Positions 1-7,117 are shown, numbered from the stretch's first letter. The stretch: DNA of 26,665 nucleotides from a virus (IMGVR_UViG_3300042905_002421:1-26665), one strand, 5' to 3'. The notes: generated by a model not told the origin, from the letters alone. Made by a program: numbers and translations.

Positions 1-1724
1 TTAAAGTTGAACATGCAGAGATCAACGCACCTGCTTGGTCAGGTGCTTCTCATGTTTGTTTTAATTCACGATTACTTGGCAATCTAAATACTCCAAAAGA
101 GATTGCTGGTTTGCGTGGACTTGATCTGCATGAAGTTAGCCACATTCTTTACACACCAAGAGAAGGTTCAGAAATCTTTGAATGGTGCAGAGAGAATAAT
201 TATTTATTTGCTTACAATGCGTTAGACGATCAACGAATTGAAACTTTATTTACAACTCGTTATCCCTCAACGATTGATTGGTTCACATCAACAATTCTTA
301 TTCACTTTGTTGACGACCCACAAGCATTTGAAACTTCTTATGGCTTATTGCGTGGTCGGCAATACTTACCAACTGAATTGTTGGCACGATCACGCAACGC
401 ATATAAGTTCCAAGATCAATTAGATGAAATCTGCGAAATTGTTGACCAATATCGTGTATTAGTTTTTCCTGACGATACTGAATTAGCAAAAGATTTAATC
501 AAACGATTTGATGCGTTAATGCCAAAACAAGAAGTTCCCCAAGACGGATTAGCGGATTGGGAAAAAGATTTACTTGGCAAAGACGGCAAGAAAGTTGTGA
601 TCTCAATTAAATCCCCATTCGGTCATGGTGATAGACCGCATGAAGGTATAGAGAGTTCATCAACATCTCGCCCAGTTCCACCAATTCAACAAAAGCGTGA
701 TCGTGATAGGGCTAAAACAAAACCCATTAAAGATGATGCTAAATTGGCAGAACAATTAAAATCACAACCAGTAATTGAAATTGATTTAACTAATCAAAAT
801 AAAGATACTGATAGTGGTAATACTGCTGGTAATCAAACTCCTGATGATCAATCTGCATTATCAGATATGTTAAATAACATATTAGATAATCAACAGATTG
901 CTAACGAGATCAACGACATCATTAGACAAATTGGTGGCTTACCTTCTCTTGCTACCAATAACTCTAAAGAGCCAAATAAATCTCGGTATCAAAATCAAAA
1001 TCCTGATGCTCAAACTTTCCAAGCATCTCTATCTTTTAGTAGAGAGTTGGAAAGATTAAAAGCAACCTTTGACCCTGCTTGGAATAAATACCAATCACAG
1101 GGTCGCTTACAGGCGCATAGATATATGCGTGGTGATGATTTAGATACGATCTTTGATCAATGGTCAGAAGGTCAAGATGATGCGACAGAGATCGAGTGCG
1201 TAATTCTTTTAGACAATTCAGGTTCAATGAGTGGTCGCAAAGAAACTTCTGCTTATCGGGCTATGTATGCAATCAAGAGAGCATTAGATCGCATTAACGC
1301 AAACACCACAGTAATTACATTCAATACGATTGCAAATGTTTTGTATCGTGCTGATGAAAAAGCAACTGGTGTAATTCGTAATGCTGGCTCTCAGGGTGGA
1401 ACTAACCCAACGGAAGCAATTACTTATGCAACTAAAATACTTGCTGAAACTGAAAAACCAGTTCGTATTTTCTTTGCAATTACTGACGGAGAGTGGGAAC
1501 ACTATTCAGTTAGAGAAAATAACGAAGCAATTAAAAAACTAGGTAATGCTGGTGTATTAACTGCTTTTGCTTATATTGCTGATCAAGATGAATTAGTAAA
1601 TCTTGATCAAGAAAAATCGCACTATTGCGAAATTGGTGCGGTTGTAAATAACCCTCTTAACTTAATCGGCATGGCTAAATCAATCGTGAAGTATGCGATT
1701 AGTCGGAGATTAGTTAACGCATAA
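1..1724 (+). CDS. HExxH metalloprotease-like / VWA domain protein, 5' end missing
   Basis: The frame is open to the left edge of the window, so the true start lies upstream; a TTG at 111 is the first start-like codon but the reading continues before it. About 25 bases after that TTG the protein has HEVSH, a zinc-peptidase HExxH motif, followed by NALDDQRIE, which resembles the third-ligand region of CobT-like/VWA metallopeptidase-like proteins. A long polar, Asn/Gln-rich linker follows. The C-terminal third is a von Willebrand factor A domain with a MIDAS motif (D-N-S-G-S about residue 368 counted from the TTG, then GGTNPTE and ITDGEW). In bacteria and phages such proteins usually pair with a MoxR-type AAA+ ATPase encoded just upstream, which would be outside this window. 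The substrate is unknown. I am sure of the VWA domain and fairly sure of the metal site. Confidence 0.85.
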   Translation, partial: KVEHAEINAPAWSGASHVCFNSRLLGNLNTPKEIAGLRGLDLHEVSHILYTPREGSEIFEWCRENNYLFAYNALDDQRIETLFTTRYPSTIDWFTSTILIHFVDDPQAFETSYGLLRGRQYLPTELLARSRNAYKFQDQLDEICEIVDQYRVLVFPDDTELAKDLIKRFDALMPKQEVPQDGLADWEKDLLGKDGKKVVISIKSPFGHGDRPHEGIESSSTSRPVPPIQQKRDRDRAKTKPIKDDAKLAEQLKSQPVIEIDLTNQNKDTDSGNTAGNQTPDDQSALSDMLNNILDNQQIANEINDIIRQIGGLPSLATNNSKEPNKSRYQNQNPDAQTFQASLSFSRELERLKATFDPAWNKYQSQGRLQAHRYMRGDDLDTIFDQWSEGQDDATEIECVILLDNSGSMSGRKETSAYRAMYAIKRALDRINANTTVITFNTIANVLYRADEKATGVIRNAGSQGGTNPTEAITYATKILAETEKPVRIFFAITDGEWEHYSVRENNEAIKKLGNAGVLTAFAYIADQDELVNLDQEKSHYCEIGAVVNNPLNLIGMAKSIVKYAISRRLVNA

Positions 1725-1735
1725 CAAACAAATGT

Positions 1736-1767
1736 GGTGGAACATGGTCGGGGGGCTATGTTCCACC
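1736..1767 (+). terminator. Intergenic hairpin, possible weak terminator
   Basis: Ten perfectly paired bases (GGTGGAACAT at 1736-1745 with ATGTTCCACC at 1758-1767) close a G-rich 12-nt loop. It sits 12 bases after the stop of the VWA gene and before the Shine-Dalgarno of the next gene. It lacks a run of T, so termination would be inefficient; it could instead act as a processing or attenuation hairpin. Confidence 0.4.
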
Positions 1768-1793
1768 CTTCTAACAATAAGGAGAATAAATAA

Positions 1794-2414
1794 ATGAAAT
1801 CCGCAGACCTAAAACTAGGAACTAACTATGCAGTAATTCCAGCATGGGATTATTCATCAAGCGATAAGAAAAATCCTGATCGTGTGCAACGCAATCATGT
1901 TGCTAAGGCAACTCTTGTATCAACTGCAAAGTATGAATACAAAGTTTATAGATCAGACAAACAAGATGATCAAGCCTTTGCGCCAGCAAATAAAGGCTCT
2001 CGTAATGTTGGTTATTTAGTTTGTTCAGATGATTACAAAACAAATGGACAAGCAACAACAACAATCTTTTGGTTAGCAAGACCCCAAGATATTGTTGCTG
2101 AATATGCAACTCTTGAACCAAAGTGGGCTGAGAGAGAACGCCAAGAATTATTGGCAAAACAAAAACATGAAGCAGAGAGAGCAGAACAAGAACGCAAACA
2201 AAAAGAAGCAAGGGAATACCACGAACGAGTTTCTGCATCTTTACTTGCATCTCTAAAAACAATTCTTGGTGATCGTGCTAACAACATAACAGTTGATCAA
2301 CGCAATCGCAGGGTTGGAGATAACTATATTGAGGTTTCAGAGATGAACATTGATCTCAAAACCATGTCCATATTAATTGAGAAAGTTCTTGAAGCGAAAG
2401 ACTTGGTGGGTTAA
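1794..2414 (+). CDS. Hypothetical protein with central charged coiled coil
   Basis: 206 aa, preceded by a good AGGAG Shine-Dalgarno at about 1780. I do not recognise the family. The N-terminal half (to about residue 105) looks globular, with alternating beta-like stretches. Residues about 110-150 are a Glu/Lys/Arg/Gln-rich helix (WAERERQELL, then repeated EQERKQKEA-type heptads) likely to form a coiled coil. The last 50 residues look like a small alpha/beta domain. The stop codon shares one base with the start of the next gene (TAATG), so the two are probably translationally coupled. It could be an adaptor for the VWA system upstream, but nothing in the sequence proves this. Confidence 0.8.
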   Translation: MKSADLKLGTNYAVIPAWDYSSSDKKNPDRVQRNHVAKATLVSTAKYEYKVYRSDKQDDQAFAPANKGSRNVGYLVCSDDYKTNGQATTTIFWLARPQDIVAEYATLEPKWAERERQELLAKQKHEAERAEQERKQKEAREYHERVSASLLASLKTILGDRANNITVDQRNRRVGDNYIEVSEMNIDLKTMSILIEKVLEAKDLVG

Positions 2415-3148
2415 TGACTACACAAACAATTACTAAAGACAGTTTTTATCTTGAACGATTAAAAACTAAGTTCAATACTGGTGAAGCCTATTGGAGTGTT
2501 GGAGAAACCAGCACTTCAATTTGGCAACCACATACTCGCAATAAGTTTGATGTATTAACTGAACACAAATTAATTGATATAACTTTTGATGAACAAATCT
2601 ATAAAGGTTTTCAATTAATAATTATGAGATTTCAATATGAGTTCAGAACAGTTTTGGACTTAAATGGAAATCCAAGTTCAAATTACTTGGCTGATAGTGA
2701 TATTGGTGGCTACATGAACGATATTAGATCGTTTGTTTTTCACGAAAGTATTGCTTACGAGATTGGTGGCGTTGGCGATCTTAAACAAGAGTTAGATTGG
2801 TTAGGTCAGAGTGCCACTCTCTACATGTATGGCGGTGATACTGATGCAACTAAAACAATTAAAAAATGCCAAAAGAAATTAGATTTACTTTCACAAATTG
2901 CAAATGTGAGAGATGAATTAATTTCTATATCTACTGAAAGGGCTAGTTCATACGATACAAAAAATCCTTACAACATTAATGTAGGTGATCAGGTGTTTAT
3001 TCAGGCGCATGGTCGGTTGCGTAAGGGCAAGATCGTATCTACAACTGGTAGCCGATTTATTGTTGGCTATTTAACTCCTTCAAACCATGACGATCTAAAA
3101 TACAAAACTCTCAGATTGGATAGTTTATGGATACCAGCAAATCCATGA
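2414..3148 (+). CDS. Hypothetical protein with C-terminal SH3/Tudor-like segment
   Basis: 244 aa, starting in a TAATG overlap with the previous gene. The family is not recognised. The first 180 residues contain no obvious motif. From about residue 188 the pattern GDQVFIQAHGRLRKGKIVST resembles a small SH3-like or Tudor/KOW-like beta barrel (G-D-x-V, then a basic loop and a G-K-I-V strand), a fold often used to touch nucleic acid or protein. It is the third gene in a + strand run starting with the VWA protein, and its own stop overlaps the next start by ATGA. No transmembrane segment or signal peptide is visible. Confidence 0.8.
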   Translation: MTTQTITKDSFYLERLKTKFNTGEAYWSVGETSTSIWQPHTRNKFDVLTEHKLIDITFDEQIYKGFQLIIMRFQYEFRTVLDLNGNPSSNYLADSDIGGYMNDIRSFVFHESIAYEIGGVGDLKQELDWLGQSATLYMYGGDTDATKTIKKCQKKLDLLSQIANVRDELISISTERASSYDTKNPYNINVGDQVFIQAHGRLRKGKIVSTTGSRFIVGYLTPSNHDDLKYKTLRLDSLWIPANP

Positions 3149-3735
3149 AATCAAAACGAACTAAAGTGTGCATAGGTTGTCTTACTGCTTTGCCACTTAA
3201 TCGTTTTAATAAACACATAGACGGACAATACAAAGTTAGGGCAAGGTGTAAGCCATGCTTTGCCCTAATGCGTAAGGGTTCAGAAAAAAGAAAAACAGAA
3301 AAATTAAACTTACTTGCTAAGGGTAAAAAGCGTTGCAGTTATTGTCGCAAGATTAAATCACTATCACGCTATCAACCTAGAACTCATGCAAGCGGTAATA
3401 AGGGCTATGAGGGGGCTTGTAAGCCTTGTGTGTCTATTAGACAGGCAGAGAAACATCAGAACAACCACAAAAAAGTAAGAGAGTTTGTATTTAATTATTT
3501 ATTACAAAATCCTTGTATTGATTGTGGTGAAACTAATGTGTTGGCTTTGGAGTTTGATCACTTGCATAGTAAAAAGTTTAATATCGGAACTGCACTTGGT
3601 AGCAACCTTTTATCAACACAAATTAAATCAGAGATTAAAAAGTGTGCAGTTAGGTGTTCTAGTTGCCACCGAATTAAAACTCATAAAGAACAAAATAGTT
3701 GGAGATACCGACTAGTTATGGAAAGGAGTGCTTAA
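3145..3735 (+). CDS. HNH endonuclease-like protein with multiple CxxC zinc knuckles
   Basis: I prefer the ATG at 3145, which forms an ATGA overlap with the preceding stop; an in-frame ATG at 3127 would add six residues with no better ribosome site. The protein starts with two Cys repeats (CIGC...CKPC and CSYC...CKPC), each typical of small zinc-binding units in phage HNH proteins. The C-terminal half has CIDCGETN, then LEFDH, then a conserved IKKCAVRCSSCH segment and KTHKE, matching the LEFDH...CxxCHxxKT layout of HNH nucleases. Such enzymes cut DNA and act as homing endonucleases, packaging nicking partners or anti-competitor nucleases. There is no sign of an intron or intein next to it, so a free-standing role is likely. 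Confidence 0.75.
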   Translation: MKSKRTKVCIGCLTALPLNRFNKHIDGQYKVRARCKPCFALMRKGSEKRKTEKLNLLAKGKKRCSYCRKIKSLSRYQPRTHASGNKGYEGACKPCVSIRQAEKHQNNHKKVREFVFNYLLQNPCIDCGETNVLALEFDHLHSKKFNIGTALGSNLLSTQIKSEIKKCAVRCSSCHRIKTHKEQNSWRYRLVMERSA

Positions 3736-3894
3736 ATGAGATCAAAAACTTATTATCGAGTTCGAACTGGAGTTCGTATTCTATTTTGGAGTGCGTTGGC
3801 AGTTGGAACTTACTATTTAGCAACCCACATTAATTGGGTTGGTGATCACTATTGCTTTGGCACTATTGATCAATGTTATTTTGGGGGTAAATAA
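3736..3894 (+). CDS. Small single-pass membrane protein
   Basis: 52 aa, starting one base after the HNH stop with a strong AGGAG at 3724-3728. After a basic N-terminus (MRSKTYYRVRTGVR) comes one hydrophobic stretch (ILFWSALAVGTYYLATHI), then a short tail with two cysteines (HYCFGTIDQCYFGGK). The layout suggests an inner-membrane protein with the positive end inside and the cysteines outside, where they could form a disulfide. The function is unknown. Confidence 0.65.
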   Translation: MRSKTYYRVRTGVRILFWSALAVGTYYLATHINWVGDHYCFGTIDQCYFGGK

Positions 3895-4071
3895 ATGGGT
3901 TATGTAGAAATTGTTAGGCAAGTTCAAGATCACGAATTAGATACATGTGATCAATGTGAACAACAGGGTGTTAGAAGTAATGGTAAAACAATTACCGATA
4001 ATTACTCGCAAGATATTTTGTGGTTTTGCTATAACTGCGTAGAAGCACAAAAGAGATCACTCTCTCGATAA
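3895..4071 (+). CDS. Small zinc-ribbon-like protein
   Basis: 58 aa, with its ATG directly after the stop of the membrane protein and a G-run (GGGGGT) as the only ribosome-site candidate. Two Cys pairs, CDQC and CYNC, are separated by 23 residues, as expected for a zinc ribbon. It is followed by the structured non-coding gap. No enzymatic motif is seen; it could be a nucleic-acid or protein adaptor. Confidence 0.6.
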   Translation: MGYVEIVRQVQDHELDTCDQCEQQGVRSNGKTITDNYSQDILWFCYNCVEAQKRSLSR

Positions 4072-4080
4072 CTTAAAATT

Positions 4081-4217
4081 GTTGGGTAGGCGTTAACACA
4101 AGACTTGTCGGGGTTCTTTCATTCCCCACTCCTTTCGCTTGTGAAGGGCGGTCAAGACTTTTAATATCCTTAAATTGCTTTGGATAATAAGACGAGCCGT
4201 ATCTGCGCCTATTCAAC
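4081..4217 (+). ncRNA. Candidate structured RNA (riboswitch-like leader or small RNA)
   Basis: This gap between two small genes folds on paper into a compact multi-stem shape. P1 pairs 4081-4092 with 4206-4217 (12 bp including two G-U). P2 pairs 4100-4107 with 4153-4160 (AAGACTTG with CAAGACTT, one A-A mismatch). P2 encloses P3 (GGGG 4110-4113 with CCCC 4124-4127) and P4 (CCTTTC 4131-4136 with GAAGGG 4143-4148). P5 pairs TATCC 4165-4169 with GGATA 4182-4186. It does not fit a tRNA and I recognise no known RNA class. It ends 24 bases before the next ATG, so it could be a cis-acting leader or a separate RNA. The fold is by eye only. Confidence 0.45.
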
Positions 4218-4240
4218 TCCTAATAGAATTGGATTAATAA

Positions 4241-4396
4241 ATGTTTAATGAGAACCAAAAAATAAAAATACTTCAACAAAGAATTGAATATCAAAAATCT
4301 TTGGCTGAGGTTGCTCGTATGTTTGGAACTTCAAGAATACAAATTAGAAAAATAGAAGCCGAATACTTAAATCTAAAAAGGAAAAATAATGTTTGA
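4241..4396 (+). CDS. Small helix-turn-helix protein
   Basis: 51 aa. The segment SLAEVARMFGTSRIQIRKIEAEY reads as a helix-turn-helix of the kind seen in small phage regulators and transposase N-termini: a first helix with an A at position 3, a G-T-S turn, then a recognition helix. The rest is Lys/Gln-rich. The start is supported only by a weak GGA upstream, while its end overlaps the next gene by eight bases. It lies directly downstream of the candidate RNA, which could control it. Confidence 0.55.
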   Translation: MFNENQKIKILQQRIEYQKSLAEVARMFGTSRIQIRKIEAEYLNLKRKNNV

Positions 4397-4589
4397 TGAT
4401 TTACTTGATGAAAGTTTGTTTGATGAAACATTTGATAGCGAACCACAATGTAATTGTGAGTGTGGTTGTGAAGTTCCAGTATCGGGTCAATGTGTTGATT
4501 GCAGTAGTGATAATGGGCATCAAAATAATAATGGATTACCTAAATACGATCACTTAAACGAACTATTTACTACAAGGGAGAGCCAATGA
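4389..4589 (+). CDS. Small acidic Cys-cluster protein
   Basis: 66 aa with an AAGGA ribosome site at 4377-4382. The N-terminus is very acidic (DDLLDESLFDETFDSE). A compact Cys cluster follows (CNCECGC, then CVDC), giving six cysteines in about 25 residues, enough for one zinc or Fe-S site. Similar Cys-rich mini-proteins occur in actinobacteriophages, but I know of no established role. Its stop overlaps the next ATG (ATGA). Confidence 0.65.
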   Translation: MFDDLLDESLFDETFDSEPQCNCECGCEVPVSGQCVDCSSDNGHQNNNGLPKYDHLNELFTTRESQ

Positions 4590-4903
4590 ACCAAGAACAA
4601 GAGGACTTAGTTAAATCTATTAACTTTGCCAATGAGTTTATTAAAATTGTTCGTGGATTTAAGTTAGATCAAGAACGGCAAGATAGTTTGCCCCAAGAGA
4701 TAAAAGAGTATTTAGCCAATGAACACCTAAATCAATTAATTACAGATCAGGGATTAGAGCCTGAGATGTTAGTTTGGGGATTGTTGCACATGATTGAAAT
4801 ACTTTTGAAGTTTGCCAATTTACAGCCAAATGATTTAGTTGAAATCATGGATAAGTTTGTTGAAAGCATAACTAATGGGAACGGAGATAAAGATTATGAC
4901 TAA
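4586..4903 (+). CDS. Hypothetical helical protein
   Basis: 105 aa, starting in an ATGA overlap with the Cys-cluster gene and preceded by AAGGGAG. It is rich in Leu, Ile, Glu and Asn and looks all-helical; the stretch LVWGLLHMIEILLKFANLQP is amphipathic and could be a dimer interface or membrane-touching helix. The family is not recognised. It overlaps the WhiB gene by eight bases if WhiB starts at 4896. Confidence 0.7.
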   Translation: MNQEQEDLVKSINFANEFIKIVRGFKLDQERQDSLPQEIKEYLANEHLNQLITDQGLEPEMLVWGLLHMIEILLKFANLQPNDLVEIMDKFVESITNGNGDKDYD

Positions 4904-5219
4904 ACCTAAAAGCCAAGTGTCTTTTACTAAAGCAAGAAAAGTAATAAAGCCAGTTGAATTAAAAATACCAACACCTAAAGATATTGATGATGCACCTTGC
5001 CAAACAGTTGACCCTGAAATCTTTTTTCCTGATCCAACTGATAATGCTGGCATCACAAAAGCCAAAACTCTTTGTGGTAATTGTAATCAAGAAGTTAAAA
5101 CTAAATGTTTATCTTTTGCATTAACTAATAGAGTTCATTACGGAGTTTGGGGTGGACTAACTTCTGATGAAAGACAAACCCTACTTCGCAAACAGTATAG
5201 GAGTAAAAATGAGATGTAA
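4896..5219 (+). CDS. WhiB-family Fe-S transcription factor
   Basis: 107 aa from the ATG at 4896, which has CGGAG about ten bases upstream; an in-frame ATG at 4875 has a poorer site and would extend into the previous gene. The Wbl signature is present: APC..., then CGNC, a fourth Cys, and the diagnostic YGVWGGLTSDER turn followed by a basic tail. WhiB-like proteins bind a [4Fe-4S] cluster through four cysteines and work with the housekeeping sigma factor; they are confined to Actinobacteria and their phages. Here the gap between the third and fourth cysteines is seven residues (NQEVKTK) rather than the usual five. In phages such proteins can repress host whiB genes and affect superinfection. 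Confidence 0.9.
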   Translation: MTKPKSQVSFTKARKVIKPVELKIPTPKDIDDAPCQTVDPEIFFPDPTDNAGITKAKTLCGNCNQEVKTKCLSFALTNRVHYGVWGGLTSDERQTLLRKQYRSKNEM

Positions 5220-5316
5220 AAAATGTGGCGCACAAATTGATTACTCAGGAAGTAATGACGGCATTTATTGGTCTTGCCAAGATTGCGGTATTGATACAGA
5301 ACAGGAGATTGATTAA
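5209..5316 (+). CDS. Tiny zinc-ribbon protein
   Basis: 35 aa, with a strong AGGAG at 5199-5203 correctly spaced before the ATG. It overlaps the end of the WhiB gene by 11 bases in another frame. The whole protein is a rubredoxin/zinc-ribbon-like unit: CKKCG, 16 residues, then CQDCG, with an acidic tail. This is a complete minimal metal-binding fold and may be a regulator or adaptor. The ribosome site and the Cys pattern together make it a likely real gene despite its size. Confidence 0.65.
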   Translation: MRCKKCGAQIDYSGSNDGIYWSCQDCGIDTEQEID

Positions 5317-5483
5317 TGAACTTACCTTACGCAAAAAATCAAGTTGTGATTGAAGTTAGTGGTGGTGTAGCAGAAGTAATGCGTTGTCCTGACGGAATTG
5401 AGGTTTTAATTATTGATCACGATAACGAAATCAATGGTGGTTATGGTTCAGAAAAATGGAAACTATTATTTGGGGGGAATTAA
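5316..5483 (+). CDS. Hypothetical small beta-rich protein
   Basis: 55 aa, starting in a TAATG overlap. The sequence alternates like a small beta sheet (QVVIEVSGGVAEVMRCPDGIEVLIIDHD) and ends GGYGSEKWKLLFGGN. The pattern is recognisable as a small phage hypothetical, but it carries no functional motif. It is followed three bases later by the glycosylase-like gene. Confidence 0.6.
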   Translation: MNLPYAKNQVVIEVSGGVAEVMRCPDGIEVLIIDHDNEINGGYGSEKWKLLFGGN

Positions 5484-5486
5484 TTA

Positions 5487-5957
5487 ATGGTTAATACTTT
5501 TATTCCTTATCCTGATTTTGTTAAATCTGCTAAGGCTCTTGATTACAGGAGATTAGGTAAGCAACGAGTTGAAGCATGGCAAATACTTCGAGCCATAATG
5601 GGAATTAGTAAGGGCTGGCGTAATCACCCTGCATCAAACATGTGGCGTGGGCATGAAAGGGCTTTGTGCGAATACGGAATTGCAATCTGCCAAGAGTGGA
5701 TAGATCGTGGCTACAAAGATACTTTGTTGCCTAGTTTTGTGGCTATGCACTCAACCTTCCCTGATACTGGATTGCCGTTTTGGTTTGGTAATTCAGAATT
5801 GCATCAATCGCATCAATCTAATCTAAAACGCAAAGATGCTATTTATTATCAATTTAATGTGCCGACAGATTTACCTTATTTGTGGGCTGATACAAAAACT
5901 AAAACTACAAAGTGGGGAACTAAACCTAATGAAACTAAACAGAAAGTTGTTAAATAA
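5487..5957 (+). CDS. MSMEG_6728-like / pyrimidine-dimer glycosylase-related protein
   Basis: 156 aa, with GGGGGG about ten bases before the ATG. It carries the conserved blocks I associate with the MSMEG_6728 family, which is related to T4 endonuclease V (pyrimidine-dimer DNA glycosylase): NTFIPYPDF near the N-terminus, LDYRRLGKQRVEAWQIL, GWRNHPASNMWRGHE, and the C-terminal LPFWFG...HQSHQSNLKRKD...YQF and DLPYLW. The family is common in actinobacteria. The likely role is recognition or repair of UV-damaged DNA, but its activity has been little studied as far as I know. Its tail (TKTKTTKWGTKPNETKQKVVK) is basic and probably flexible. Family assignment is firm; function is inferred. Confidence 0.8.
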   Translation: MVNTFIPYPDFVKSAKALDYRRLGKQRVEAWQILRAIMGISKGWRNHPASNMWRGHERALCEYGIAICQEWIDRGYKDTLLPSFVAMHSTFPDTGLPFWFGNSELHQSHQSNLKRKDAIYYQFNVPTDLPYLWADTKTKTTKWGTKPNETKQKVVK

Positions 5958-5959
5958 AC

Positions 5960-6142
5960 ATGAGCGATTGGCTAACAAATACAGATATAGCGGAATTAAC
6001 AGGGTTGAAAGTAGAAACTCTGCACAGTTATCTAAGTCGCAACACCCTTCCCAAACCCGACAAATACATGGGGAGAACTCCAGTTTGGAAAACAGAAACG
6101 ATCAAACAATGGGCATCAGACCGAGAAGTGGAGATTAACTAA
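5960..6142 (+). CDS. Excisionase/AlpA-like helix-turn-helix protein
   Basis: 60 aa, starting two bases after the previous stop. WLTNTDIAELTGLKVETLHSY followed by a short basic stretch, R-T-P-V-W, and TIKQWASDR is the layout of a MerR-like winged helix-turn-helix as in phage excisionases and AlpA regulators (helix-turn-helix, wing ending in P-x-W, then a final helix). It is five genes upstream of the integrase on the same strand, which fits a recombination directionality factor, but a plain repressor or activator is equally possible. Confidence 0.65.
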   Translation: MSDWLTNTDIAELTGLKVETLHSYLSRNTLPKPDKYMGRTPVWKTETIKQWASDREVEIN

Positions 6143-6291
6143 TGGCATACATGAACATCTATCTTGAATTAAATGATGATCACGAAGGCGATAATGCACC
6201 AGCCTTTGCTCACAGTTTAATAAATTACACGATTGATGATTTAGTAATTAAAGATCAAATTAAAAACTACGAATGGGAGATAGTAGAATGA
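6142..6291 (+). CDS. Hypothetical small acidic protein
   Basis: 49 aa with a TAATG overlap to the HTH gene and an ATGA overlap to the next gene. It contains an acidic loop (LNDDHEGDNAP) and a helix, and ends NYEWEIVE. No family is recognised; the coupled overlaps on both sides are the main support. Confidence 0.55.
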   Translation: MAYMNIYLELNDDHEGDNAPAFAHSLINYTIDDLVIKDQIKNYEWEIVE

Positions 6292-6449
6292 ATAAAGATC
6301 AAGCAATTAAAGAGTTAGTTGAACTTCAACACACTTGGCGTGAAAGGCAAATTAGTGCTGAACAAGACGGAACTTCTGATTTTTTAATGTTAGACGGCGC
6401 AATATCAGGAATAGATATTGCGATTGATATTGTAAAGGAGATCAATTAA
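6288..6449 (+). CDS. Hypothetical small helical protein
   Basis: 53 aa, starting in an ATGA overlap with a GGGAG site just upstream. It looks like two helices: an N-terminal KDQAIKELVELQHTWRERQ and a C-terminal Ile/Asp-rich helix (GAISGIDIAIDIVKEIN). Small phage proteins of this two-helix kind are common and uncharacterised. It ends in a TAATG overlap with the next gene. Confidence 0.6.
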   Translation: MNKDQAIKELVELQHTWRERQISAEQDGTSDFLMLDGAISGIDIAIDIVKEIN

Positions 6450-6985
6450 TGGGTTTAGATATGTATTTGTATGCAGAAAAATATATGGGTGGTAATACTG
6501 ACCACCCTGAGTTGTATGCAGAGATTAAAAATCTTGCTGGATTAAAAGATTTACCAACTCCTGATTTTTCTAATGTAGTTGTTAAATCAATGGTTGGTTA
6601 TTGGCGCAAAGCCAACGCTATTCATGGCTGGATTGTTGATAAGTGTGGCAAGGGCGTTGATGAGTGCCAAACAATTTATTTAAGTGATGAGGATTTATTA
6701 AATCTAAGAAACGATTGCATCAAGGCTTTGGCAAATCCTAATCGTGAATACCAAATTGAAAACAATAAAGTGTTTTATCAATTATGTGATTACCTAAATA
6801 AATTAGAGCAACCAATCACAGTTGAAAATTATGAGAACCCACTTCAACCAGTTGAAGGTTTTTTCTTTGGTGGTAATGAATTGAGCGATTATTATTTTTA
6901 TCAACTGGAATATACGATTGATCTAATTACTTCCCTATTAGAGAGCGATCAAGAATTGAACTTTACTTATCAAGCCAGTTGGTAG
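6449..6985 (+). CDS. Conserved phage protein of the MGLDMYLY type
   Basis: 178 aa, with AAGGAG properly spaced before the ATG. It begins MGLDMYLYAEKY and contains MVGYWRKANAIHGWIVDK, then GVDECQTIYLSDEDL, which is the conserved skeleton of a widespread phage and bacterial family of unknown function. A C-terminal segment (EGFFFGGNELSDYYFYQL, then a YTIDLI helix) also matches the pattern I remember. It is probably a soluble protein with a binding pocket. It is the last gene of the left small-gene run; inverted repeats and a terminator follow. Confidence 0.75.
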   Translation: MGLDMYLYAEKYMGGNTDHPELYAEIKNLAGLKDLPTPDFSNVVVKSMVGYWRKANAIHGWIVDKCGKGVDECQTIYLSDEDLLNLRNDCIKALANPNREYQIENNKVFYQLCDYLNKLEQPITVENYENPLQPVEGFFFGGNELSDYYFYQLEYTIDLITSLLESDQELNFTYQASW

Positions 6986-7070
6986 GAACTAACTTTATTT
7001 AATTCCAGAAAAGTTAGTTCACGCTCAATTCCAGATCAACTAACTTATCTGGTGTTCCACCAAGTTAGTT
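6986..7070. repeat. Two GAACTAACTT inverted repeats
   Basis: Immediately after the stop at 6985, GAACTAACTTT (6986-6996) is mirrored by AAAGTTAGTTC (7010-7020). A second pair, AACTAACTT (7038-7046) and AAGTTAGTT (7062-7070), follows. The loops also share AATTCCAGA. Four copies of one 8-9 base word in 85 bases suggest binding sites for a recombinase or regulator, or stem-loops in the transcript. A related inverted repeat lies at 9253-9286 on the other side of the integrase-lysozyme pair. Confidence 0.6.
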
Positions 7071-7117
7071 CCCAAGCGCATAAGCCAAGTTGCCTACTCC
7101 GTATGTAATCCAAATCA

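Noticed and set aside
1903-2287. Two antisense frames of 84-119 aa over the coiled-coil gene
   Set aside because: They are Leu/Cys-rich shadows of Gln/Lys codons on the coding strand.
3127-3144. Earlier start for the HNH gene
   Set aside because: The ATG at 3145 gives a normal ATGA overlap; the earlier start has no better ribosome site.
4100-4160. A tRNA inside the structured gap
   Set aside because: The GGGG/CCCC stem has a 10-base loop instead of a seven-base T-loop, and no acceptor or anticodon arm fits.
4835-5065. Antisense 76-aa hydrophobic frame over WhiB
   Set aside because: It lies wholly over better-supported genes and lacks a ribosome site.
5836-6138. 100-aa frame across the glycosylase-like and HTH genes
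   Set aside because: It overlaps two genes with clear family motifs and has no family signal itself.
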